Part shown: piece after piece, positions 47,283 through 59,000 of the stretch
Position numbering within the stretch: position 1 is the stretch's first letter
Layout of the letters: the number at the start of each line of letters is the position of its first letter
Assembly: GCF_963675165.1 (NCBI RefSeq)
Contig: NC_087385.1
Span: forward strand, 2,666,501-2,730,500
Origin: Halichondria panicea
Taxonomy: Eukaryota; Porifera; Demospongiae; Suberitida; Halichondriidae
Direction: 5' to 3'
DNA: 64,000 nucleotides
Translations under genes and position numbers: made by a program
The notes under the pieces: model-generated
What the model saw: only the letters and a program-made list of their open reading frames with translations
Told to the model about the DNA's origin: nothing
Database searches by the model: none

Positions 47283-47666
47283 TTTGTGTTGTGGTTTTTT
47301 GCTGTAGCTTTGTGGTTTCGTTTGCTGTGAGCTCCAACCACAAAGGTCGGACTACTACTGTAGTGAAGGTATCTTTTTTTGATTTGCTGGTAGATCTACC
47401 TCAACCGACTTAAATCAGTTATAGGTCTTCACAGCCACCGCGTACCGCTGCACACCAGAACTCTGACACACACACTTAACTCTAACAACAAATCGTAGCT
47501 GCTTTGAACAAAGCATCACGTGTACACTGAAAAGGGGGCGGATCTGATCTGCTTGCAATGTTCTGCAATCCCATTGCCCCACCCTAGCCCTAGCCCTTGC
47601 GAACACCAGAGTGATTTTTTGAAGCTGCTGCATATCACATGAAGTGTTCCTGCGCTAAATCAAAAT
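47283..47666. promoter_or_regulatory. Divergent promoter, LIM gene / TM-IQ-PTB gene
   Basis: 384 bp between divergent start codons, so the promoters likely overlap. A repeat shared with 2465-2490 (GGTAGCTAAAAGGTTGTGCA) lies nearby at 47167 inside the first LIM intron. GC-rich patches with CCCTAGCCCTAGCCC occur near 47580. Confidence 0.55.
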
Positions 47667-50600
47667 ATGTCAGACCTCACTACAAACCCTACAGCTGGCA
47701 GCAGTACACCAGAGAATATTACTATCATTGTGCCTGTAGTTTTAGGTAGCATTATAGTGCTTCTTGTTGTAGCACTTGTGGTCTCGGCTTGTTTATTTCT
47801 AAAGAAGCGCAGGAAGCTATGTTTTGGAGAAACATTTGAAGATGAGAAACCTATCTTATCTAGTGACAATAAGGCACAAGATAAAGTGTGGCCATTTAAA
47901 AATAAGCCTGCAAAGCCGAAGCCCAAGAAAAAGAAGAAGCATGAAAAAGGAAAATACCACTCCTTGGGAAGAGCTCCACCAAGATTTAAAAGTGATCCAT
48001 TTGCCAAAAGTTCGATGGTGAATCCTTTAGCTGATGATTTCGATCAAGAAGAGGATTGGACAAACCCTTTGTTTGATACTGAAAAAGCTGCTGTTCATGA
48101 TGCTGTCATTTGCATACAGAGCTGGTATCGAATGATCAGGTATTACGGTATAAGTAACGTCACTGAATCACAAAATAATAATTATTTCAACGTTTGAAAG
48201 CTTTTTTTAATTTATATCCAGAGTGAGAATTCCATTTCTCGAGCTAAGGAAAGCTGTTATGCTATGTCAAGCTCTTTACAGAGGCATTTTGGTCCGCCAG
48301 AATCTTCCTCAGTTGAAAAGAGACAAGCAGCTCAAAGATGTAAGTACATGTATTCAATTTACTGCAATTGAAAAGCAGCCATAATTTTTCCACTCATGCA
48401 TGCAGCAACAAAAGAAAAAGCAAGCAGGATGGAAAAAGAAAGGAACCCTTTCAGGTATAGAGCTGCTTAATGTTTGGAATTCTTGTATGTATCTTCTTTC
48501 TATTCTACAGCTTTGAAATTCTTTGAAGTAAAGGTAAGATAAATGATCCAAGAGAGATACTATCAGTGTTAAATGTATTCCCAGGGATTTGGATTTGCGG
48601 AAGTAGAACAACTGTATGGTCTTGAGACAGTTAGAAATGCAGCAGAACAATTGAGGTCTCTTTACGGAGGAAAAGGCAAAATGAAACTCAAGCTCTTCAT
48701 CTCGGTTAAAGGCCTAAAGCTTTATGATCATCAAACTTTTGTAAGTTCGACAATGCATTACCTGCTTGTTAAATTTATGTGTGCTCTTTAATGGCTTCTG
48801 TAGAATCAATTCGCAGTTGTTAAAATTTCCAGTGTCTCATTCTGTACACTGGATCCAAAGAACAAGAAAATGTTTGCTTTCATAAACAGAAAAAAGAAGA
48901 GAAACTTTTGTCATGTGTTTCAAGCCAGTGAACATGACGTGAGTTAATTGCTAAGGCATACGTATTAATGCAATGTAACTAAAATGTATGTTTTGAGGAA
49001 TTTCTTTTCACCTTGTTTGTTGCTATATTATTTGTGGTGTCATCGTGAGGAATATTATGTGTTTTGTACCGTATATTGAGGTTATTTTGTATGGTGGAAA
49101 ATTTCGTAGTTTTCGTAATTGTAGAGCATCATTGAAAATTAAAACTGTGAATTGCTAACATTCTATTTGAGCTGTGCGAATATTAAAAATCCAAAATATG
49201 TTTCATACGAAATTTGCTCCAATAAAAATTACCTGCTATACAGTATATTTATGCCTCGAGGCATAGCCTATGAGGGATATAGTAAAGCTGACTGTGTGTG
49301 TATTCTAGCCGTAACTGCTCAATGGTTGCAATGCAACAAAAAGTAACAGCGGCTTCTAGCCACGTTCTCTTGGATTTTATTCATGGATTTGCAAACTAAA
49401 GCTTTGCTCTCTAGTTATGGCTATTTTTACTCACAGTGAAGGCTGTTGCAGTCGCTTCAGAATCTTTGATAGTATCATCTGTTCGCACAAACTTTCTATT
49501 CAACTTGTGAGAACCATTGACTCTCTTTTGGCAGTTGATACATCAAAACAAATGTACATCATTGAATCAAGCTACAAAAAGCTAACACTCAAGGGCGTAA
49601 CCAGGGGGGTGCTAGGGGTGCTCGAGCACCCCCATCCAGCCTAAGTCAAGTACTAGTAGGCAAGCAAAACTCAAAACTGTGAGCTATTTCGTAGCTAAAT
49701 AGGCTTCTCTATGCAAATAGAAGATTGGACCACGCCCAACTAAGCAGATAAGTTAATTATGATGTCACTAATAAGAGGTGTAGCTTCCGGTAAACCAAAT
49801 TTTGGCGCTGCGTGGCTAAAAATCGGGCGTTTTGCGCCCTCTTTTATCTATAATAGCACCCCCTTCCTCAAAATCCTTGCTACGGTACTAAAGCTACCAC
49901 AACTCCTTCTCTGAAATACTTAAACCCTCTTTTGTTTAATTATTGACAGGATGCAAAATACTACATTGTAGATCTACATGTAGTTGCTTCTATCCTTCAT
50001 CAAGCCATCACACATACACGTACTTCTGTTCATGTGTGTGGAAATCAATTCATTCATTGTCAATAATTGCAATCAACAATAATAACGTAACATTATACCT
50101 ATAATTATCTCTTCTATAACACTCTTGAGCGAAAGCAAAACATAGTGAGAGGCATTAGCAAAACGCAACTTACAGCACTCGTTAAGCTAGCATCTCTGAA
50201 TTAATTATTTTTGCTTGACATTACAGGCTCAGAAGATGGTAGAGACTATAGCAGAGGCTTTTGAGGTTACCTTCAAGAATCTAGAAGAAAAGAGGGAGAG
50301 TCGAGAGGTACCCAATGCACTAGCAACTAATTTAGCCATGGTGTAATGTCTGAAGTCTGCATGCAGTGAATTAATTAATGTGCACACGTACGGGATTCAT
50401 TGCAAATAGATGGGGTGATTATTGTGCAATTCATTGGGATTATGGAGTATATTCAGTGCTGTTACTAGGTTGTTTACTATAGTTCTAACAGACGGTATCA
50501 GGTGTCACAAGTCACATACCTGTCAGCGAATCTTAGAAAGCCCACCCACTTGTAAACTACACCCACTCACAAGATATTCATTTCCCACAATCTCTTCGTA

Positions 50601-51384
50601 GTTGGTTACTTTAATTAATAGGTCCCTTGGCTGGAAGCACACTACTTGTTAGAGGGCCATGTACATAGTTTACATATAATCCCTCAACCTCTCCTCTTCA
50701 CAGAATACTCGCCTTGCTCAACTGAAAAAGAGGGCATTTGTAAGTACTTACATCATTATATATTTCTTTAACGTATTTTCCTCTATAGCACCGTCAAAGC
50801 CAGGAGCTCGACATTGAAATTGCCAGCATGATGGAAATGGCAGAGACTGCCTCCATATCTACCTCCTCTGATATTGCAGAAAGACAATCCATGCCACAGT
50901 TAGCACTAGGGCATTGTCATAATAGCCAATCAGAGTCAATGGACGGCTCAGTCACTGGTTCCAGGGAGAGACTGATACCACTGGGACAAAACGTAAGCTA
51001 GTTAATTGAATCAACGAATGCTATACATTTTTTCATATAGCGTCACTCAAGAGGATCAAATTTAGTTCAATCACAAAAAGCACCACATGCACGTTCAAAC
51101 TCATTGGTACGTTATTTATACTACCTTCTTAATTATCATATTTGTATATGCATGCTTGTTTGTTCTGCAGATGTTTCAACAACCATATGTACGTAGTAAT
51201 AATGAACCTATGACAATTTCACTATCAAAGGTAAGTGAACTTTAATACAGATAACTGTGCAGCATGAATGAGCTAATATTGCAATATCTGTCCTCTCTGT
51301 TAGCAAAGAAGGCAAATTCAAATCGACATTGAAAGTCATCATCTGAGCACAAACATTGATGAAATGGTCACCAGATTTAGTTGA
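47667..51384 (+). CDS. Single-pass membrane protein with IQ motifs and a PTB domain
   Basis: Twelve exons: join(47667..48139, 48222..48339, 48406..48454, 48511..48533, 48585..48740, 48804..48938, 50227..50307, 50704..50739, 50789..50992, 51041..51106, 51171..51230, 51304..51384), 493 aa, all phases consistent. It has a 17-residue extracellular stub, no signal peptide, and a TM helix (~18-42, TIIVPVVLGSIIVLLVVALV) followed by a basic stop-transfer (KKRRK). Two IQ-like calmodulin-binding motifs follow (IQSWYRMIRVR and CQALYRGILVR, ~150-185). A PTB/PID-type domain (~200-345) contains FGFAEVEQLYG, MKLKLFISVKGLKLYD, MFAFINRKKKRNFCHVFQAS and a final helix (AQKMVETIAEAF). The tail is Ser-rich. PTB domains bind NPxY or phosphotyrosine peptides of receptors. 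I know no vertebrate protein with this exact order. Confidence 0.82.
49069..49240. mobile_element. Degenerate MITE (CCGTATAGC family) in PTB-gene intron 6
   Basis: Starts ACCGTATATTGAGG and ends ACCTGCTATACAGTATA, an inverted, diverged version of the ends at 58861 and 61029. Inner sequences GGAAAATTTCG and CGAAATTTGCTCC also pair. Confidence 0.55.
49250..49560 (+). repeat. Dispersed repeat family B, diverged copy
   Basis: Starts TGCCTCGAGGCATAGCC and continues through a short GT run, CTTGGATTTTATTCATGG, TTTGCAAACTAAAGC and TCTCTAGTTATGGC, following the order of the minus-strand copy at 8828-9200. Confidence 0.6.
49590..49895. mobile_element. MITE-like element with GGGGTGCTCGAGCACCCC palindrome
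   Basis: The left end has GGGCGTAACCAGG and GGGGGTGCT; the right end, inverted, has AGTACCGTAGCAAGG and GGGGGTGCT. An exact 18-bp palindrome GGGGTGCTCGAGCACCCC lies at about 49616-49633. Non-coding. Confidence 0.6.
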
Positions 51385-52675
51385 AAGCTAGATCTTACCT
51401 AATAAGCGTGTTAATTTACTTGACTATTTCTATCTACATGTATATGCTATAAATTATGCACAAATATTGCATATATAGTCTGTATTATTATTTATATAAT
51501 AGCAGCGCTATAAATTAAACTCTTGGCTTGAAGTGTAGATTTATAGCATATAACTGTGTTATGCATAATTAATTATAGAGGAGTGTTGTTATTATGGAAT
51601 GTTATCAGTGACAATCTAATACCCAGAAATTCTATACACCCTAAAATTAATAAGCTGACACTGAATTTGCAGAATCTAATTAGGCCATACCACTTATGTT
51701 TCACGGACTTTTAATCCAAACCAGGGTGGCAGGCAAAAAGATAAATATCATTATAAAACCACTTTAGCTAGATCACGTGGTTATTCTGACCTCTAACCTG
51801 GACCACTAATCAGTTAACTTTTTGGGCATTTTGCAAAAATAATGCATTCTGCATAAAATAATAATGACCCAGTGAAACATAATTGGTGTGGCCTTACGAC
51901 AAAATGTATGATCTGTAATCAATGACAAAATTAGCCAGATACGTACCAAAACTGGACCCAAAAATACTGACAGTGCAGACAGTGAGTGACCCACAGCTCG
52001 ATTCCCTAAAAAGATACACAAGGAATTATATACCCTCACCCAGAGAACTTCAACCAGCAGGAAACTGGCCCTCATACCCACACCAAACTATGATATTTAC
52101 TGTCCCAACATTATTCCCTGAGGCAATTAATTACCATTATTTTTTTCTCGACTGAGGCTGACATGCAATGAACATACATAGTCTACTGAATCATGTGGAT
52201 GATCCTCCATGCAATTTGTTATGTTGAATATATACTCTCTGGCAACTGAACTTCATTTTTATTCCTCTAGCTATAACTTTAAAACTATGACTCTTAGACT
52301 ACCATAACAGCCAACAATGATTTTAGCCTCATACTACACCCACTTCAAAATGTAAACTTAAAGCCACGTCTATCTACTTAATTACAGCGCCCATAATTTT
52401 GCTTTTCCATTGGCGCATAAATATTAGAAGCACAACCACATGCATGTGCTCCTGACACAACCTAGATCAATAATCAATTGGCGCTAATAGCATTAAAACG
52501 TAGTAGTAGTAGTAAAAGATAGGTTCCACAGGTAATGATCATAAACAGCAGCAGAAAAAATGTACATGTAATCAATAATTATAATTATACACTATAGCCA
52601 TGACAATTATAACAGGGTTTAGGAACTATACAACTAATGAGAGATTACAACCGATACATGATACAACGTTCAATT
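51385..52675. other. Intergenic, PTB gene / VWA5A-like gene (tail to tail)
   Basis: No gene supported. The 77-codon frame at 51922-52155 has no family resemblance and no splice partners. AT-rich sequence with a short (GTA)n run near 52502. Confidence 0.5.
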
Positions 52676-55600
52676 TTAGGCTAAAAATTTATTTGCAGCG
52701 ACCTTCATGTTGTCCAGACTGGTATCCCCGGGGGAGATGCTCTGTTTCTTGGTCCAGGCCTCAGCCTTAGCTCCGACCAACTCCCACTCCTCCAGGTCAT
52801 CCACGTACTGTGTGTGCAGTAGCTCCAGTATCAGCAGGGTAGCCCATAGCAACGCTGTCACGCCTTGACACTCAGTCGGACATCCACTCTCAACTTCTTG
52901 AAGAGTTTTCCCAACAAATCGAGCCAGAGCAGAGTTAATCTTCCATGAGCCATCGGCTTGCTGGGCTCCAATTATCGAGGAAAGAGTTGATTGCAAACTG
53001 GTACTTTCATTTAAACTCTCACTGTCATCATCACTGTCCTCATCATAGTCCAAAAGTGCATTATCACATTGGCTTTGACGTTGATACTCACATCGCTCAG
53101 CCCCACTCTTCGATCGACTGCCTTTAGCAACAACAAACGACAGCATTGGAGGACCACCTTGAACATCTCCCATATCACCACATACTTGCATCTTCTTGGT
53201 AGGTGCTTTTTTGTTAGATTTTTTTCGATCTCTCGATGTTGATCTCTTTCGTTTCTTTGTTGGATATCCTCCATGAACTTGTCGTTGAAATGTATATGGT
53301 GCCTTAGCCTGGACAACAAACGTCTTTAGAGCACCTTCGATGGGTTTCAAGTTCTCCTCGTCCACTGCAATGAAGGCGGTGCGGGAAGACACCACACTCG
53401 ATTCAACACTCAGCTTCACAATCTCTCTAGAATCTTTTCCCTCATGTTCCCAGTCTTTTATGAGGGCCTTAGCCGCAAGGTGGTGCACTGTTGAAACTGG
53501 CGGCAACTCCCCAGCTCCAGACTTGAACTCCACTGTGTCAGAGATCGATTTCTGTAGCAATTTTCCTTTCAGTACTGCCTTTCCTGTCAATTTATCACTC
53601 TTTGCCTTGACAAGTGCATAGACCACCAGCTTCTCTCCAGCAAAGATTGGAGGCAAGGTTTGTGGACACTGGAGAATTTCAGGCTTTCCGTCAATTTTGA
53701 ATTCCAGACTCACATCTGTCAGGGCAGGTTGCAAGGCTCTCTTGAGACTGCGAATCACCTGAAGTGGCATAACAATGAATGAAATGTAGTTTAATTAGTT
53801 AAACGTAGTTAACGAGAGAATACACTAACCGTGGCCTTACCTCGAATCACACAGTCATAGGCGTGCCTACCGCACATGCGCATCCAGGTTCCACGTGCTA
53901 AAGTACAGCTGCTGTCAGCGACCACAGACAATGGCTACTCAAATCTTAAGCCTAGCTCCCACCCTCCCATTCACACACCCTCCCATTCACACGGAGGTTA
54001 AGACCTACCTTAAGGTGACATACAGTATTTTAATTTGTGAGTTACTAATTTCTGCGAATGAGAGTAAAATCACAAAAATGTGTACTCGCAGATAATTGGA
54101 AAATGCAATGAACTCATTAAAACCACTTGCGAATAATTAGAAACACAAATTAATTTCACATGATTTAGCAGAATTTAATACCAGCAGAATGAGCTAACGG
54201 TGAAAACGCAAACAAATCTTCTACCTGTGAAAATAAGCCACCTTAAGGTATATATTTTCCATCCGACAATATTGATATACCGTTTGGGGGGCTGAAAGGG
54301 CTCCTAACACTTACGTACTTAATGCTAATCGCAGGGGCTCTCCCCCAAACCTAACCGCAGTCACGTGACCCCCAACCTCTAGCATGACAGAAATAAATGG
54401 GCACGTAACATCCGCTTAGACCGGTACTGCCAAAAGATAGTAATATCCTTGCCTAGGATATGACGCATTACCTATAGACCGCAATCATCTGTACAACCAT
54501 AGTGAACAATCCAGTTACACTAAAAAGTATGTTATCAAACCTTTGGCTGTAGACGTTCCCCTTCTTTAACAAACTCTGCACTTCCATTGCCCGCATGAGC
54601 CAGCCCTTCTACCAGAGCAGTAGATACACCAGACCCTATACCAAACGTGAAGCACCTAAGGGATTGTGAAGACACAAAATTGTATAAATCCACCTATATT
54701 TACAATACTGTGTACACGAGCATTAATACCCCACCTTGCACTCTTATTGTTCTGTTTCACCATCTGCACACAGGCATCAGTGTTGCTGACAGCACCATCA
54801 GTGAGCACAAACACTTGGCGAGACAGACCACCCTGGGGCTTAGACTTGAAAATGAAATCCAACGGACTAAGAAGTTCGGTTCCTCCTAAATTGGCCTGCA
54901 ATCCAGTAAGGTGTGCCACTGCTTTGTCCAGAGTCGACTGCGAGTAAGGAACACTGACTTCAGGAAATAGCTGTTCGTAACGTGATCCAAAACCGACAAT
55001 ATTGAAGTAGCAATTCTCAGGCAAGCTTTTCATGAAGAGAATGAGAGTTTCACTGGCACTTTGGATGAACTGTCCGCTCATGCTACCACTCCTGTCCACA
55101 AGGAAGATGAATTCACAGTCATTTTCCAATTGATCGAACTTGGGGAAAAAATTGACCATTACAGCTTTCTGGCTCATGAAGCCAGTATCTGTTCCTTCCT
55201 CCACTACTGCACACGGCTGATAGGGTTCCTTGTGCTGTATTAGAACCACCAAGTCTTTATCAGCTGGCTTCTGGTCACTAAGTGTCACTTCGATCTTATC
55301 TTCTCCGTTAGTGCAATTGAGAGTGTGGGTGGGGGAGACGATCGTTGCAATGCGTTGGGGTTCTAGAATGTTTAGTTGGAATCTACTGTAGCTGGAACTG
55401 TGGGCAGAAGAAACTTGAGAGCCAGAATCTGACACATTGGCAAGTGGGTCGCTGGATCCAGTCGGAGTGTAGCGTGACTTGAAGACAGAGGGGAGGGAGA
55501 ATCGAACATTTTCTTCCGCATCGATAGGTAGCTCTGCAACCACTTGGAGGTGAATCTCGGCATCTTTCTGAGGAGACAAGTTTCCCAAAGTGATACTAAA

Positions 55601-55957
55601 TACGTCTCCCGTCTTCTCCTCACCAAGAGCAGCCGATTGTCCACTAGCAATAGCGTCGTCGTAAGCAGCTCTGGCCTCCTCCTTCTCTTTAATGTCGGCC
55701 TTGATTCTGCGACCATCAATAATTGCAGTGAGTCCCACCACTGCACTGGACTCTTCTACTGGGAATCTGAACAGCACCTCTGCTGGATCTGACGAGTCGT
55801 TTGTGTATTTCAGTACAGATTTTAGTCCCAGAAGGCATGCTTTGATTTCTGCCTCCACAGACACTTCTTTGAGAGGAATTGGCTGCTCCGTTTGCTTGAT
55901 GATCAGACCAAACAACGATGTAGATCTATGCCTAGAGAATATAGTATTAGTAGCCAT
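52676..55957 (-). CDS. VIT + von Willebrand A domain protein, VWA5A-like
   Basis: Three exons: complement(join(52676..53758, 54541..54655, 54735..55957)), phases 2 and 0, 806 aa (human VWA5A about 786). The N-terminal VIT domain (~15-140) has ELPIDAEENVRFSLPSVF near its end. The vWA domain (~275-440) has an intact MIDAS, FLVDRSGSMS, and VFVLTDGAVSN. RCFTFGIGSGVSTALVEGLA then LQPKVIRSLKRALQPAL is the VWA5A signature region. The C-terminal part has the family's ATLLILELLH and VGAKAEAW-type end. Between them sits a very basic Lys/Arg/Ser block (TKKRKRSTSRDRKKSNKK, ~555-580) that could be a nuclear signal. Function is poorly known; it is intracellular, with no signal peptide. Head to head with TMEM231. 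Confidence 0.9.
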
Positions 55958-56099
55958 GTCTAATTATGGGCGCTTTAATTAGAAAACAAGATGCTAGGTT
56001 AGCCTCGATCCCAGCCCCTCTCACTAGTCTTTCTCAATTGAGAGCGGCCTGGAATCGAGGCTACTGCTAGGTATACTGTAGAAAGATCGTTTTTCCATA
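55958..56099. promoter_or_regulatory. Bidirectional promoter with an internal hairpin, VWA5A-like / TMEM231
   Basis: 142 bp separate the divergent ATGs. Positions 56000-56063 form a long imperfect hairpin: TAGCCTCGATCCCAGCC pairs with GGCCTGGAATCGAGGCTA and CTCTC with GAGAG. The same core (CTCGATACCAGGCCG) occurs near 25506, so it is likely a MITE remnant sitting inside the promoter. Confidence 0.65.
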
Positions 56100-59000
56100 A
56101 TGGTGCTCTATAGAGTATTCCAGGAAGCAGCCACAAAAAAGTACTTCTCCACTGTATTCTCTAAGGCCACCATATTTCAAGTTGTGGTCTATTGTCTGAT
56201 GATCATCCTACCATTCTTCATAGCATATGCTACCAACGGTGAGTTGCACAGTTACAGTAGACAAACCATAGATCAGCAAGTGTGATCCCAAAGAGCTAGA
56301 GACAGTGTCTGTAACTGATGGGAGCTTGGGTGTGGATACCGTATAGTGTATAGCGCTGGAGGCCCACCTCCAAGGTCATGCAGCCACTCCCACCTGCACT
56401 GTACTGTTATCAAGCGGGAAATTTTCGTGAGGTGAAATATTGCGTTTTTTGAAGGCAGAGCAGTTAACGGGGGAAAATTAAAACTGTGATAAACTCTCAG
56501 GCACTGGTATATGTCACTGAACTTTTTGCTTACGCTGTGTGTGCTTTCTTTACATGCAAAGCTCTTAGTGGGTGTGGTTTCCTGGCATTGACTATTATTG
56601 CAACCCACAAACGACCATTTTACAATTTTCCAGTGTCAGTACTTCAGTAGACGCAAATTAAAACTTCTAATGTGAATGGTAATGATAATTACGGGGGGGG
56701 GGGTGACTAAAATATACTATCCACTCAGACCAAAATATTATTAGTTTTGGTCCAGGTGGACAGAGTATTTTATGGGAGGTACAGAACAGCTATGTAATAC
56801 AGTAGACTCTCGTTAATCCGGTCACCCTTGGGACAGTACGTACAGCTTGGCCGGAATAGCGAGGTGGCTGTATTTCAGAAAATACCCGTAGCTAAAAACT
56901 GACCTCACCTCAAATCTAATGACTAATTTTGCGGTTCTATCTCGAGGATAATGAAGGATAATGCTCTCTGTTAAAGTGTAATCTGCCAAACCACACCTAA
57001 AACGTCATATCCGGCCGTAATAAATGTATTGAAAAACCTAGTTTGGGGCAGCCAGTACTGGCCAGTATACGGAACAGCAAGTGGCCGCATTTCAGGGTGA
57101 GTTTTGTGCAGTAAACATCTAGCTAGCAATCCGTGCCAAACCAAGATTAATGGCCGGTATATCGAGGTGGCCGTATTTCAGAGAGCCGGAATAGCGAGAG
57201 TTAGTCTACTGTAATTTGCAAACCAAAAAGCCAAATGCCTTGAGATCATAAACACGCCTTTTTACATCGATATAAAAAATTTAGTGCAACAACCGTTGGG
57301 GCTTCTTAAATATGACTCTCAACACCAACTACGATAATACCTTAGAAACTGGAATTTGCGCATACTCGACTTATTTTAAGCGCATATACACTCAACTACT
57401 AGATTTAGAGAATTGATTGAGCTTGCTACTGATTTATGGCAAGACTAATAAATGGTGGTATAGTTATGCCTCGGTGCGCATACGCAAGCGAAGTACTTGT
57501 ATACGATTAGTGTGTGTGTGTGTGTGTGTGCGTGTAGACTGCTACATCTGCTCACAAGGATCAATGAAGTGCAAGTTAGATCCTACTTGTGTGTGTTTAG
57601 CAGGGAATTATGAGCCATAATCTCATAGTTTCCCGGAAATTATAAGCTTGAGGGTATAAACCACACACTACAGAAATGATAAATGAAGTTGTATGGTAAT
57701 TAGCTAGCTATGGCTGTTCAGGTTCTATAGCGCTTGCTGGGTCGATGGTAGGGTTCACTAGTAACTTTTCTTGTCTCTACAAGAAACACTGAGAGCCAAT
57801 GATTTTAGGTCCATTGTCACAAGCAGGTCTTCTAGGCATTTGTCAACTTCGTCCTCCTGACTTATGTTCCTATCCTGGAAATTTCAAAATTGTTTACTGC
57901 CCATTCAGTAGACTCTTGTGTCTTTTTGGGAACGATAGTGTAGCAAGCCGTACAGAACTGAGAAGCTTGGGCTGTAGAGAAAAGGAGACTGGGCTCGTTT
58001 GTTGCAGAGTGCTTCTTGCAGAAGGTGGAGTCATAGTTAATACACTCTAAGACTTGTCCTGAAACAGCGCAATTCAGGGCTATATGCGAGTTTTTTTTAG
58101 CAGAGAAGCAGAAATCACCCTGTCAGAACAGAAAATTTTCAAAAAAAGGCTTTGCATGCTTTCCATGCAATTCGCAAGTTAAAAACGCAAGTACAATCAG
58201 GCTTGTACAGTATCGTTCACAATAATTATTGATAACCTCGCATTTGAAACCTGATATATATAGTGGATGTATGTAGTCTACGTATATGATAATCCTTGAT
58301 TAAACGACTGCATGACAGTTGCTACTTGAGTTCGCTAGGCTGGCTAAATTGAAAATCATTGATGCTATATGCAACAATTAACTCTACATCCTACTCTAAT
58401 TTAGCTCTTAACTGCACTTCAAGCCTATTGTTTTTCACGTACTCCCTGAAACAAAGTCCGGGGGGACAAAATCTGGGTAAACCAGGATGTGCCCATCCGC
58501 AACACTAAAAACTCTCCACACGTACTTGTACATAAGTTGAAGAGGTGTCTTGCATAAGTATACTACCATGAAACTTTTTTTTGCAGATTTTTGGCACTAC
58601 ACTAGTTCCTACCAAGAGCAGCCGAGAGTACAGTACCTTAGTCAGCTGGTGATTCGAGTGGGGAGCGCTCAGAACACAACAGTGTGGAGCTCCTTCAGTC
58701 CCGATGTCACTTTGGCAGGAAGAGAGTTAGAACCCAACATTACGGTATGTTCTTTGGTACTAATTTAGGTAGGAGTATAAAAAGGACATCATTCTAGCTG
58801 TTCTCGTTCAACATGCTACGAGTACGATGCACAGGGGGGTTACATACATTCTTGCATATACCGTATAGCGCGAAATTTTCGAGGGGCTTAATTTTCGTGG
58901 ATTTCGTGGGTTAGCAATCCTACACGAAAATTAAGTCCACGAAAATCGTTCTTTACCTGCTATAACGTGCAAGATTTAAAGGAGTGGCTTCCGGTAGCAG

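Noticed and set aside
51922-52155. 77-codon open frame downstream of the PTB gene
   Set aside because: No recognisable motif and no splice links; isolated between two convergent genes.
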